Shown: piece after piece, positions 7,597 to 14,731 of the stretch
Layout: each line of letters opens with the position of its first letter
How positions within the stretch are numbered: the first letter of the stretch is position 1
Position numbers and translations under genes: made by a program
Origin: Pseudomonadota bacterium
GTDB lineage: Bacteria > Pseudomonadota > Alphaproteobacteria > Rhizobiales > Hyphomicrobiaceae
NCBI GenBank assembly: GCA_023405815.1
Contig: JAEXXM010000077.1
Coordinates: 1-25,561 of the forward strand
Reading direction: 5' to 3'
DNA: 25,561 nucleotides
The notes under the pieces: generated by a model
Databases searched by the model: none
What the model saw: the letters and a program-made list of their open reading frames with translations, nothing else
What the model was told of the DNA's origin: nothing

Positions 7597-8631
7597 GTGG
7601 CAACGGAAGATATGCGTGCTCGCACGCGAGGAAGCTCGGCCGTCACGAGACGCGGCCTGCTCGGCGGGGCCGCGGGGCTTGCAGCACTACCGCTGGCGGG
7701 CACGCTTGTGCCATCGCATGCCCTGGCCGCTGCGCCCATGCTCGGGGCAAGCAGGCCGAGCTGGGCGCGATTCAAGCTCGGCTCGTTCGAGCTAACGATG
7801 ATCGCAGACAGCGATGCCTTCATCGACGGGCCATTCCCGATCGTCGGTGCCAACTCCTCCCAGGCAGATGTCGAGCAACTCATGCGCGACAACCTGCTGC
7901 CACCGGCAACGTACCAGCCAGGCTTCACGCCGATGATCGTCAACACCGGCAGGGAGGTCGTCATCTTCGATACCGGCAACGGCGAGAGCGGCTTCATCAA
8001 GCGGCCGAACGGCGGCTGGCTCGCGTCACTCCTCGGGTCGGCGGGATTTGCGCCCGAGCAGATCGACCTCGTCGTGCTCTCGCACGGGCACCTCGACCAT
8101 GTGGCGGGGATCATGGAGGGCGGCAAGCCGCTATTCCCCAATGCACGCTATGTGATCTCGGGGACCGAGTACGATTTCTGGGCGCTGGAAGGGAAGCACG
8201 CGGGCCAGCTCGAGCAGCTTGCGGCCGTGTTCCGCGCCAACGTGGTGCCGGTGGCGGAGAAGACGCGCTTCCTGAAGCCGGGCGAGGATGTCGTATCCGG
8301 CATCCGGTCGCTCGATGCTCCCGGGCATACGCCGGGGCATCTTGCATTCATGCTCGAAAGCGATGGGCAACAGATGCTGTTCTGGGGCGACTGCGCGCAC
8401 CACCAGGTCGCCTCCCTGGCGCGACCGGACTGGCATTGCGCGTTCGACATCGACAAGGAACAGGGCGCGGCGACGCGAAAGCGGATTTACGACATGGCGG
8501 CAGCTGAACGCCTCCCCGTCGCCGGCTACCACATGCCGTTCCCGTCGCTCGGCTACGTCGAGCGACGCGCGGAAGGCGGATATCGCTGGCTGGCGCACAC
8601 CTATCAGCTCAGCGTGCCGCGTCAGGGCTGA
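7597..8631 (+). CDS. Tat-exported MBL-fold metallo-hydrolase (lactonase-like)
   Basis: This is a metallo-beta-lactamase-fold hydrolase. The N-terminus carries a twin-arginine motif (VTRRGLLGG) followed by a hydrophobic stretch and ALA cleavage, so it is probably exported folded to the periplasm. The metal site is visible: HGHLDH (first His about residue 163), the later His in PGHTPGH, Asp in FWGDCAHH and His in GYHMPFP. The overall pattern (NTGREVVIFDTGNG, then HxHxDH) resembles the AttM/AiiA-like group, some of which open acyl-homoserine lactone rings, but the substrate cannot be read from sequence. I prefer the GTG at 7597 because AGAGGA lies 8 bases upstream; ATG at 7612 and ATG at 7570 are alternatives. 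The frame is open further upstream but there it is antisense to the AraC gene. Product length is 344 residues from this start. Confidence 0.9.
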   Translation: MATEDMRARTRGSSAVTRRGLLGGAAGLAALPLAGTLVPSHALAAAPMLGASRPSWARFKLGSFELTMIADSDAFIDGPFPIVGANSSQADVEQLMRDNLLPPATYQPGFTPMIVNTGREVVIFDTGNGESGFIKRPNGGWLASLLGSAGFAPEQIDLVVLSHGHLDHVAGIMEGGKPLFPNARYVISGTEYDFWALEGKHAGQLEQLAAVFRANVVPVAEKTRFLKPGEDVVSGIRSLDAPGHTPGHLAFMLESDGQQMLFWGDCAHHQVASLARPDWHCAFDIDKEQGAATRKRIYDMAAAERLPVAGYHMPFPSLGYVERRAEGGYRWLAHTYQLSVPRQG

Positions 8632-8670
8632 GCCGTATTGACCTTTGCGGCGGGCTGCCACTAGGCTCGA

Positions 8671-8691
8671 GGCAGGCCGATGCAGCCTGCC
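8671..8691 (+). terminator. Hairpin after the MBL hydrolase gene
   Basis: GGCAGGC (8671-8677) and GCCTGCC (8685-8691) form a perfect 7-bp stem with a 7-base loop, starting 39 bp past the stop codon. There is no T run after it, so it is not a classical intrinsic terminator; it may be a weak terminator or a 3'-end stabilising hairpin. The rest of the 185-bp gap to the next gene shows nothing else that I can support. Confidence 0.35.
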
Positions 8692-8816
8692 GCTTGCGCC
8701 CTCAGGGGTATGGTGAAAGCATCCACGGACGCGTTGATCCTTCAGCTCAATCGGCGAACGGGTCGGCAAAGCAAGCGCTGATCTTCCTCGTTCGCCGCCA
8801 AGCTTGAGGATCACCC

Positions 8817-9383
8817 ATGCGTTCATTCACCGACGCCAAAGCCATGGCCCGTGCGCTGCGCAGCTCGCTCGGCGACAAACAAATCGCGCTGTCGCACGGC
8901 GAGTGCCTGGAGATCGTCGCCAAGCAGCTCGGCGAGGAGAGCTGGAACGTGCTCGCGGCAAAGATCGATGCCGAGACGACCGGCGCAGCGAAGGCGAGCG
9001 TGCGCTTCAGCGACGCCATCCCCATCCTGCGCATCTTCGATGTGACGAAGGCGAAGGAGTTCTACGTCGACTTCCTCGGCTTTGAAATCGACTGGGAGCA
9101 CCGCTTCGGGGAAAACTTCCCGCTCTATGCGCAGGTCTCGCGCACCGACATCAAGCTGCACTTGAGTGAGCACCATGGCGACGCCAGCCCCGGCTCCACG
9201 GTATTCGTGTGGATGCGTGGCATCGCCGAATACCACCGCGAGCTGATGGCAAAGGACTACAAATACTATAGGCCGGGGCTGGAGGACGCGCCGTGGGATG
9301 CGCGCGTGATGCAGGTGGGCGATCCATTCGGCAACAGGCTGCGTTTCAGCGAGCCGAACCGGGCAGACGACCCGCGCGCGTAG
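8817..9383 (+). CDS. Glyoxalase superfamily (VOC) protein with N-terminal helical domain
   Basis: This is a 188-residue protein with two parts. Residues 1-52 (RSFTDAKAMARALRSSL.., LSHGECLEIVAKQLG, ESWNVLAAKI) match the small helical domain often fused to glyoxalase-like proteins (glyoxalase-related domain in Pfam, from memory). Residues about 65-180 are one VOC fold of the bleomycin-resistance type: IPILRIFDVTKAKEFYVDFL, then LGFEIDWEH, and the C-terminal VGDPFGNRLRFSEP. Such proteins bind or sequester small molecules, or catalyse metal-dependent reactions; the substrate is unknown. GAGG 9 bases before the ATG supports the start. The gene stands alone between the hydrolase and the glycosyltransferase. 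Confidence 0.88.
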   Translation: MRSFTDAKAMARALRSSLGDKQIALSHGECLEIVAKQLGEESWNVLAAKIDAETTGAAKASVRFSDAIPILRIFDVTKAKEFYVDFLGFEIDWEHRFGENFPLYAQVSRTDIKLHLSEHHGDASPGSTVFVWMRGIAEYHRELMAKDYKYYRPGLEDAPWDARVMQVGDPFGNRLRFSEPNRADDPRA

Positions 9384-9508
9384 CCTCGATGCGCGTCGCG
9401 ACGTGGCTGGCAAATGTTGCGTTGGCGTGCGACAGAGCGCATGTCCTGCCGAGACAAGGAATCTCACATACGTTCCGACCGCACCCGAGGCCGAAGGGCA
9501 ACTTCTGC

Positions 9509-10411
9509 ATGAGTTTCATCGAGCACTTCATGCCGCGGCTGGGACGGCTTCGCCAGTACGCTCCGCGCCAAGTCACGAAGCAGAGCGATGTGCCCCAGGC
9601 GTGGAAGGGCTCCTACCCGACCATTTCCCTCGTCACGCCGTCATTCAATCAGGGCCATTTCATCGCCGACACTTTGGACAGCGTGCTCGGCCAGGGGTAC
9701 CCGGCGCTCGAGTATGTCGTGCAGGACGGCGGATCGACCGACGGCACCGCCGACGTCCTTCGCCGATACGCGGGTCGTCTCGCCGCGTGGCGCTCTCAGC
9801 CGGACGGCGGGCAGGCGGATGCCGTCAACAAGGGTTTCGAGGGCACGCGCGGCGAGGTCATGGGGTGGCTGAACTCCGATGACCTGCTCCTGCCGGGAGC
9901 GCTCGCCACGGTCGCGCGGTATTTCGCCGAGCATCCGGACGTCGATGTCGTCTACGGCGACCGCTTGCTCATCGACGAAGAAGGGCGCGAGGTCGGGCGC
10001 TGGATACTGCCGGGACATGACGGCAATGTCTTGCGCTGGATCGATTTCATTCCGCAGGAGACGGTGTTCTGGCGGCGGCGCATCTGGGATGCGGCCGGCG
10101 GTATGGTCGATGACAGCTTCCATTTCGCAATGGACTGGGACCTGCTTGCCCGGTTCCAGGCGGCGGGTGCGCGCTTTGCTCACATACCGCGGTTTCTCGG
10201 GGCGTTCCGCATCCATTCGGAGCAGAAGACCTCGGCTCAGATACGAACGGGGAAGGCGGAAATGAACCGCGTCCGCATGACGACGCTGGGACGCGTCCCC
10301 TCGCGACTCGAGGTGATCCTGGCTGCCACGCCCTATCTTCTGAGGCACATGGGCGTGGACGCCTGCTACAGCCTAAGCTCCGCGTGGGGCGTGAAGCACC
10401 GGGTGCTTTAG
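9509..10411 (+). CDS. Family 2 glycosyltransferase (WcaA-like)
   Basis: This is a 300-residue GT-A fold glycosyltransferase. PTISLVTPSFNQGHFI opens the nucleotide-sugar domain, followed by VVQDGGSTDGTADVL (residues about 70-84), QADAVNKGF, and the metal-binding GWLNSDDLLLPGA (about 119-131). The C-terminal part has QETVFWRRRIWDAAGG and FHFAMDWDLLARF, seen in family 2 enzymes acting on exopolysaccharide or lipopolysaccharide chains. There is no membrane helix, so it probably acts at the cytoplasmic face. The ATG at 9509 begins right before MSFIEHFMPRL; AAGGG lies about 11 bases upstream. A longer open frame upstream lacks family similarity. Donor and acceptor are unknown and no other polysaccharide genes sit next to it. 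Confidence 0.9.
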   Translation: MSFIEHFMPRLGRLRQYAPRQVTKQSDVPQAWKGSYPTISLVTPSFNQGHFIADTLDSVLGQGYPALEYVVQDGGSTDGTADVLRRYAGRLAAWRSQPDGGQADAVNKGFEGTRGEVMGWLNSDDLLLPGALATVARYFAEHPDVDVVYGDRLLIDEEGREVGRWILPGHDGNVLRWIDFIPQETVFWRRRIWDAAGGMVDDSFHFAMDWDLLARFQAAGARFAHIPRFLGAFRIHSEQKTSAQIRTGKAEMNRVRMTTLGRVPSRLEVILAATPYLLRHMGVDACYSLSSAWGVKHRVL

Positions 10412-10481
10412 GAACGGCCCCGCAGGCGGCCGCGACCTTGATCTGCTTGACCTTCGCGGAGCGCGCTCTATCTCTGGGGGT

Positions 10482-10561
10482 CGAGGCCACGTCCTCGCCC
10501 GCCGCGCGCAAGCGCATGGGACAATGTCCGGGACGGCCCGGCTCTTCGAAAAGGAGAGCCG
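10482..10561 (+). promoter_or_regulatory. Candidate guanidine-II-type (mini-ykkC-like) leader of gdx
   Basis: CCGGG-ACGG-CCCGG (10528-10541) is a perfect 5-bp stem capped by an ACGR tetraloop, the hallmark of guanidine-II riboswitch hairpins. Right after it, CGGCTCT (10539-10545) can pair with AGAGCCG (10555-10561), placing the ribosome site AAGGAG (10551-10556) in the loop and stem. The two stems share CGG at 10539-10541, so they exclude each other, which gives a plausible ligand switch. A possible first hairpin is CGAGG (10482-10486) / CCTCG (10493-10497), but its loop CCACGT is not canonical. The gene downstream is a guanidinium exporter, which fits. This is a candidate only. Confidence 0.45.
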
Positions 10562-10563
10562 CG

Positions 10564-10884
10564 ATGGCTTGGCTGGCATTATTGGTCGCAGGCGTGCTCG
10601 AGGTCGTCTGGGCCTTCTACATGAAGCAATCGGGCGGGTTCACACGCCTCGTTCCTTCCCTAGTGACGCTCATCTGCCTCGCCGCATCGCTGGCGCTGCT
10701 GTCAGCGGCCATGCGCGAGCTGCCGCTCGGAACAGCGTACGCGATCTGGACCGGCATCGGAGCCGCGGGCGCGTTTCTCGTCGGCGTGCTGGTGCTCGGC
10801 GAGCAGGCCAACGCAATGCGCATAACCGCAGCGCTGCTCATTGTCGCCGGGATCGTGCTGATGAAGCTTTCGCCTCAGGCGTGA
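10564..10884 (+). CDS. gdx: SMR family guanidinium exporter (Gdx, formerly SugE)
   Basis: This is a 106-residue small multidrug resistance protein with four membrane helices. The first helix carries the essential proton and substrate-binding Glu13 (LLVAGVLEVVWAFYMK). The sequence LPLGTAYAIWTGIGAAGAFL is characteristic of the Gdx/SugE subgroup, which exports guanidinium in exchange for protons, rather than the broad-spectrum EmrE/QacC subgroup; some members also pass small quaternary ammonium ions. It acts as an antiparallel dimer in the inner membrane. AAGGAG 7 bases before the ATG supports the start. The leader may carry a guanidine-responsive hairpin. The gene ends 7 bp from the convergent coiled-coil gene. 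Confidence 0.93.
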   Translation: MAWLALLVAGVLEVVWAFYMKQSGGFTRLVPSLVTLICLAASLALLSAAMRELPLGTAYAIWTGIGAAGAFLVGVLVLGEQANAMRITAALLIVAGIVLMKLSPQA

Positions 10885-10891
10885 GACATCT

Positions 10892-11092
10892 TCACTTCGC
10901 CTTCAGGAGCTGCTCGCGCTCGGCGAGGGCGGCGTCGAGCTTGGCCTGCTGATCGGCGATGCGGTCGGCGGTGCGGCTCTCATCGGCCGCACCGGAATAT
11001 GCTGCCGCCTGCTCGACCAACTCGCGAAGGTTGTCACGCAGGATGGCAATTCGGTTGTCGATCTCAGCAAGCAGTTCGGGGTCGGCGGCCAT
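10892..11092 (-). CDS. Small coiled-coil protein of unknown function
   Basis: This is a 66-residue hydrophilic protein with heptad-like Leu, Ile and Ala spacing (LLAEIDNRIAILRDNLRELV, then ADRIADQQAKLDAALAEREQ), so it is probably two helices forming a coiled coil. There is no membrane segment. AGAGGA 6-7 bases before the ATG supports the start. It follows the 72-residue protein gene in the same direction and is convergent with gdx, with only 7 bp between the stop codons. I do not recognise a named family. Confidence 0.7.
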   Translation of the reverse strand: MAADPELLAEIDNRIAILRDNLRELVEQAAAYSGAADESRTADRIADQQAKLDAALAEREQLLKAK

Positions 11093-11173
11093 AAACTTCC
11101 TCTTGGCGGATGAACGAAACGACGATAGGGCCGAAGCCTTGATAAGGGTTTGAGCCTTATCAACCTCTCGATT

Positions 11174-11392
11174 TCAGGCGTTGCGACGACGGGCAGGGCG
11201 GTAGACCCCTGCCTCGGCATCCCATTCCAGCGTGCCGAGGTCCTTGGGCACCGATTTCAACTCAGGACCGCGCGCCATCTGCTCGTGCGCCTCGCGCGCC
11301 ACTTCCGCGGCGCGGGCCACCTCGCGGGCGATCCATTTCACGCCGGCAGCGATACCGGCACCGATGAGCACGGCGGCGACGAGCTGGGGCAT
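11174..11392 (-). CDS. Small protein with N-terminal membrane helix
   Basis: This is a 72-residue protein. Residues 2-20 (PQLVAAVLIGAGIAAGVKW) form one membrane helix, followed by an amphipathic alanine/arginine-rich helix (AREVARAAEVAREAHEQM) and a tail with LEWDAEAGVYRP. Small proteins with one N-terminal helix and a D-x-x-x-GVYRP tail are frequent near this locus in Hyphomicrobiales, from memory. I chose the ATG at 11392 because GGAGG/GGGAG lies 8-12 bases upstream; a start at 11413 would add 7 residues. It lies 52 bp after the S49 peptidase gene and is probably co-transcribed. Function unknown. Confidence 0.75.
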   Translation of the reverse strand: MPQLVAAVLIGAGIAAGVKWIAREVARAAEVAREAHEQMARGPELKSVPKDLGTLEWDAEAGVYRPARRRNA

Positions 11393-11444
11393 CGGCGATA
11401 CTCCCTCCTCCAAGGCGCGGCGGCCTCAAATGCTCAGCGCGGGA

Positions 11445-12287
11445 TCACAACCCGTACCGCGACCACAACGCCCGCGCCTCGACAGCGGATATCAAGTCTT
11501 CGGCAAAGGCAAGACGGGGGGTCGTTAATTCCTCGTAACCCGCGGCTGAAGAAGAGCGGCGCAGGCGCCCGAGGAGGCCCCCCTTGTCGAGCGGTACGAC
11601 CTTCAAGCGGACCTTGTCGCCGAAATGCTCGCGCATTTTCGAGCGCACGTCGGAAATGCCGTCGATCAGGCCAAGCTCGAGCGCCTTGGGCCCGGACCAG
11701 AAGGCGCCCGAAAACAGCTCGGAGTCGGCTCCCTTCAGGCGTCCGGCACGGCGCTCCTTGACGATGCCGATGAAGACGTCGTGCACGTCGCGCTGCACGC
11801 TCTTGATGCGCTCGACATCCTCGGGGCGCTCGGGGCGAAACGGATCAAGAGCGTCCTTGTTCAGGCCAGCGGTATAAACGCGGCGCTCGATGCCGAGCTT
11901 CTCGATCGCCTTATCGAAACCGAAGCCGGAGAATATGACGCCGATCGAACCGACGATCGAGGAGGCATCGGCGTAGATCTCGTCGCCCGCGACGGCGAGA
12001 TAGTAGCCGCCGGACGCGGCCGCATCCTCGCAGAAGACGTAGACCTTCTTGCGTTTTTCCTCGGCGAGCTGGCGGATGCGGCGGAATATGAGGCTCGATT
12101 GCACCGCGGAGCCGCCCGGCGAGTTGACGATGACGGCGACGGCCGGCGCCTTCGAGAGCTCGAACGCCTTCTCGATGCCGGCGGCGGCATGTCCAATCGT
12201 CAGACCGGGACGCAGCGGCGTCGACATGCCGATCGGCCCGGAAAAGCGCAGAACAGGAACAACTGGACCCTGGCCAAAGAACCACAT
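11445..12287 (-). CDS. S49 family serine peptidase (SppA/SohB-like)
   Basis: This is a 280-residue Ser/Lys-dyad peptidase of the signal-peptide-peptidase A family, which degrades leftover signal peptides and misfolded membrane segments. The nucleophile is Ser92 in EDAAASGGYYLA and the base is Lys144 in TAGLNKDALDPF. The 52-residue spacing equals that of the single-domain Bacillus SppA. The oxyanion-forming VNSPGGS (residues 54-60) and SIVGSIGVI (110-118) are present. It is a single-domain form without an obvious membrane anchor: the N-terminus is MWFFGQGPVVPVLRFSG, and relatives often have some extra basic residues before VVPV, so an upstream alternative start cannot be excluded. It is in the DUF2007-methyltransferase cluster, 215 bp after the methyltransferase gene. 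Confidence 0.94.
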   Translation of the reverse strand: MWFFGQGPVVPVLRFSGPIGMSTPLRPGLTIGHAAAGIEKAFELSKAPAVAVIVNSPGGSAVQSSLIFRRIRQLAEEKRKKVYVFCEDAAASGGYYLAVAGDEIYADASSIVGSIGVIFSGFGFDKAIEKLGIERRVYTAGLNKDALDPFRPERPEDVERIKSVQRDVHDVFIGIVKERRAGRLKGADSELFSGAFWSGPKALELGLIDGISDVRSKMREHFGDKVRLKVVPLDKGGLLGRLRRSSSAAGYEELTTPRLAFAEDLISAVEARALWSRYGL

Positions 12288-12441
12288 GCGATACGGCCTC
12301 GCAGATTACCTGGTGATTGGGGTGAGCCGCCAGTTCTAGGGGATCGGCGGAGCCACGGCTAGGGTGCTGATGCTTTCTCGTGCGACACGAGGGGAGAGAA
12401 GTCTTGCACGCGGCTATTGCTGCGCAAGCTGATGTCCGCGC

Positions 12442-12482
12442 CAAGGCGCGGGGCGCCTTGCGTCCTTGCCGCTTCGCGGCGA
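12442..12482. other. Two adjacent hairpins between methyltransferase and peptidase genes
   Basis: CAAGGCGC (12442-12449) and GCGCCTTG (12453-12460) form a perfect 8-bp stem with a GGG loop. Six bases later, GCCGC (12468-12472) and GCGGC (12476-12480) form a second stem that can be extended by two weaker pairs. They lie 20-60 bp past the methyltransferase stop codon (read on the minus strand). No T run follows, so they are possible attenuator or RNA-stability hairpins rather than a standard terminator. Confidence 0.5.
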
Positions 12483-12502
12483 AGAGAAATGCCACTTCTC
12501 GC

Positions 12503-13300
12503 TCAAGCTGAGTTGCTCATCGGCAACGGGGCGCCGGCGCGCAGAATAGCCCCGGCGGCGGGTGTGAACTCGTTTCCGTCGGTGTGCAGCACAAAGCCCG
12601 CCAGCAGTTGCAGCGGCGCCCGGCTGCCTTTGACGCCTTCGACGATGACGCGGTGGGCGGCATCGCCGGGCCGCGGATGGAGCGGCAATATCCTCGTGTC
12701 GCCGAAGCGCTGATCGAGAGCCGCCAAGACGCGCTGCAGGGCTTGCGCCTTGTGTACGATGGTGGCGCGTCCGCGCGGCGCCGCCATGCGGGCCATGAAG
12801 CGTGCCCAGCGGTCGAGCTCGTCGTCGGGCATGGCGTGGGCTGCGGCCTTGCCGACATCAGCGGCCAGCGTACCAGCGCCGACATCGTGGTAGGGCGGAT
12901 TGGCGATGACGTGGCCGAAGCTTTCCTCGGCGAGGCCGGCGGCGCGCAACTCCGCCGCGGACGCCCCGACGGCCGCATTGACGACGCGCACGCGATCACC
13001 GAGCCCGTTGCGGCGAATGTTCTCGGCGGCGAGAGTAGCGAGAAGCGGCTCGCGCTCGAGCAGCACCACCTCGGCGGAAGGGATACGGCGCGCGACGCAC
13101 AAGCCGGCGGTGCCCACACCGGCGCCGACGTCGAGCACGCGCAGCGGGCGGCTCGATTCGCCCGGCACCGTCGCGGCGAGCATCACGGCGTCGAGGCCGG
13201 CACGGTAGCCCGAGCGCGGCTGAAGGATGGCCAGCGCGCCGCCGAGAAACGCGTCGTCGGTCACGTCGCCGGGAATGGTATTGGCGGCCTCAGCGGTCAT
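12503..13300 (-). CDS. tRNA1(Val) (adenine37-N6)-methyltransferase-like protein
   Basis: This is a 265-residue SAM-dependent methyltransferase of the TrmN6-like group. The SAM-binding motif is LRVLDVGAGVGTAGLCVA, an acidic residue in VVLLERE ends strand 2, and the N6-amino methyltransferase signature is IANPPYHD. The N-terminus FLGGALAILQPRSGYRAGLD, followed by AVMLAA, is typical of this family, in which YR-x-G-D-x-x-L precedes the SAM domain. The ATG at 13300 lies inside the DUF2007 gene, overlapping it by 11 bp, so the two are translationally linked. A longer frame to 13417 is antisense-like and overlaps the DUF2007 coding sequence, so it was not used. Substrate is inferred from the family only. 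Confidence 0.9.
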   Translation of the reverse strand: MTAEAANTIPGDVTDDAFLGGALAILQPRSGYRAGLDAVMLAATVPGESSRPLRVLDVGAGVGTAGLCVARRIPSAEVVLLEREPLLATLAAENIRRNGLGDRVRVVNAAVGASAAELRAAGLAEESFGHVIANPPYHDVGAGTLAADVGKAAAHAMPDDELDRWARFMARMAAPRGRATIVHKAQALQRVLAALDQRFGDTRILPLHPRPGDAAHRVIVEGVKGSRAPLQLLAGFVLHTDGNEFTPAAGAILRAGAPLPMSNSA

Positions 13301-13520
13301 CGCCAACCATCCACTGACCCAAGTCGGCGTCGACGAGCAACTGGCGTGCCGCCTCCCAGCGCTCCTCGGGAACGGCGAGCCGCTGAGCGACGGCGCCGAG
13401 GGAGCCCTGGACGGCACTCATGTTGCCGTCGAAGACGGCCGTCTCGATCCCGGCATCCTCGAGAAGGGCCAGGAGAAAGCTCAATAGAACCGGGTCGTTG
13501 GTCGTCACGAGGTCGCGCAT
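13290..13520 (-). CDS. DUF2007 family protein
   Basis: This is a 76-residue protein starting MRDLVTTNDPVLLSFLLALL, with the family pattern of an N-terminal strand, a helix with a leucine-rich face, then EDAGIETAVFDGNMS and a C-terminal V-P-E-E-R-W-E-A-A-R-Q-L-L helix. DUF2007 is a small ferredoxin-like fold sometimes annotated as a putative signal-transducing protein; no activity is established. The ATG at 13520 fits the family start; a GTG two codons upstream is an alternative. It is the first gene of the minus-strand cluster and overlaps the methyltransferase start by 11 bp. Its divergent neighbour is the polyprenyl synthase, 107 bp away. Confidence 0.9.
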   Translation of the reverse strand: MRDLVTTNDPVLLSFLLALLEDAGIETAVFDGNMSAVQGSLGAVAQRLAVPEERWEAARQLLVDADLGQWMVGDDR

Positions 13521-13627
13521 GGGCACCAGAGTAACCGTCCTTGGCCGGCTGCGGCAAAGTTTGATGGTGCTCGCCCCGCGGGCAAGGCTATACCAATAAC
13601 AACAAACGAGAACTCGGGAACCTGCCC

Positions 13628-14644
13628 TTGGCCCAGATCATCCCCCTCGACGCCGCGCGGAACGCCCCGACCGGCCTCCAGCCGCTGCTAGATCTCGTGT
13701 CGGCGGACATGGAGGCGATCAACCGCATCATCCTCGACAAGGCGGTCTCCGACGTCGAGCTCATCCCGCAGCTGGCACACCACCTGATCGATTCGGGCGG
13801 CAAGCGGCTGCGGCCGATGCTGGCGCTGGCCGCCAGCAAGCTGTGCGACTATCCCGGCCAGGGGCATATCCGCGTCGCGAGCGCGATCGAGTTCATGCAC
13901 ACGGCGACGCTGCTGCACGACGACGTCGTCGACGAGAGCGGGCTCCGGCGCGGCAAGAAGACGGCGCGCATCCTGTGGGGCAACCAGGCGAGCGTGCTGG
14001 TCGGCGACTTCCTGCTCGGACAGGCGTTCCGCATGCTGGTGGATGTCGGCTCGCTTCCGGTGCTTAAGATCTTGTCGAACGCCGCGGCGGTGATCGCCGA
14101 GGGCGAGGTGATGCAGCTCGCCGCCGCCAACAACACGGCGACGACGGAGGACGAGTACCTCGCCATCATCAACGCCAAGACGGCGGCGCTGTTCTCGGCG
14201 GCGGCGGAGGTCGGCGCGGCCATCTGCAATCGTCCCGCGGCGGAACAGGCGGCGCTCAAGGCCTACGGGCGCAATCTCGGCCTCGCCTTCCAGCTCGTCG
14301 ACGATGCGCTGGATTATTCCGGTGACAGCTCCAACCTCGGCAAGGCGGTGGGCGATGATTTCCGCGAAGGAAAGATCACGCTGCCGGTGATCCTGTCGTT
14401 CCGGCGCGGCTCGGAGGAGGAGCGCCGGTTCTGGACGCGCACCATCGCCGAGGGACAGATCGAGGACGGGGACCTCGAGCGGGCTGTGGCGCTGATGAAA
14501 CAGCACAAGGCCATCGAGGCGACGCTGGAGCGGGCGCGCTCATACGGCGCCGTCGCCCGGGACGCCCTGGCGATCTTCCCGGACAGGCCGGAAAAGGCGG
14601 CGATGCAGGACGTCATCGGGTTCTGCGTGCATCGCTCGCACTGA
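13628..14644 (+). CDS. Polyprenyl (octaprenyl/decaprenyl-type) diphosphate synthase
   Basis: This is a trans-isoprenyl diphosphate synthase of 338 residues that extends allylic diphosphates with isopentenyl diphosphate to make the ubiquinone side chain. The two aspartate-rich motifs are complete: LLHDDVVDESGLRRG (DDVVD at residues 98-102) and FQLVDDALDYSG (DDALD at 225-229). GGKRLRPML and GEVMQL, where chain length is gauged, are also present. The start is a TTG at 13628; the in-frame sequence AQIIPLDAARN matches the usual family N-terminus, and the next ATG is 27 codons in, too far to be right. Chain length, C40 or C50, cannot be read with certainty. Confidence 0.96.
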   Translation: MAQIIPLDAARNAPTGLQPLLDLVSADMEAINRIILDKAVSDVELIPQLAHHLIDSGGKRLRPMLALAASKLCDYPGQGHIRVASAIEFMHTATLLHDDVVDESGLRRGKKTARILWGNQASVLVGDFLLGQAFRMLVDVGSLPVLKILSNAAAVIAEGEVMQLAAANNTATTEDEYLAIINAKTAALFSAAAEVGAAICNRPAAEQAALKAYGRNLGLAFQLVDDALDYSGDSSNLGKAVGDDFREGKITLPVILSFRRGSEEERRFWTRTIAEGQIEDGDLERAVALMKQHKAIEATLERARSYGAVARDALAIFPDRPEKAAMQDVIGFCVHRSH

Positions 14645-14731
14645 AAAAGCAGCCTCAGTACACACCCATATTGCCCGCCAAAGAGCGCCATCCTAGGATT
14701 CGATGCCTTGCAGACAGATCGGGGAACACCG

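Noticed and set aside
7128..8507. A 459-codon plus-strand open frame in another frame over the hydrolase
   Set aside because: It is Arg/Ala-rich shadow sequence of the hydrolase gene, whose metal motifs lie in the other frame.
13301..13417. Longer N-terminus for the methyltransferase
   Set aside because: It would overlap most of the DUF2007 gene in another frame and adds a Ser/Pro/Arg-rich sequence not seen in the family. The ATG at 13300 matches the family start.
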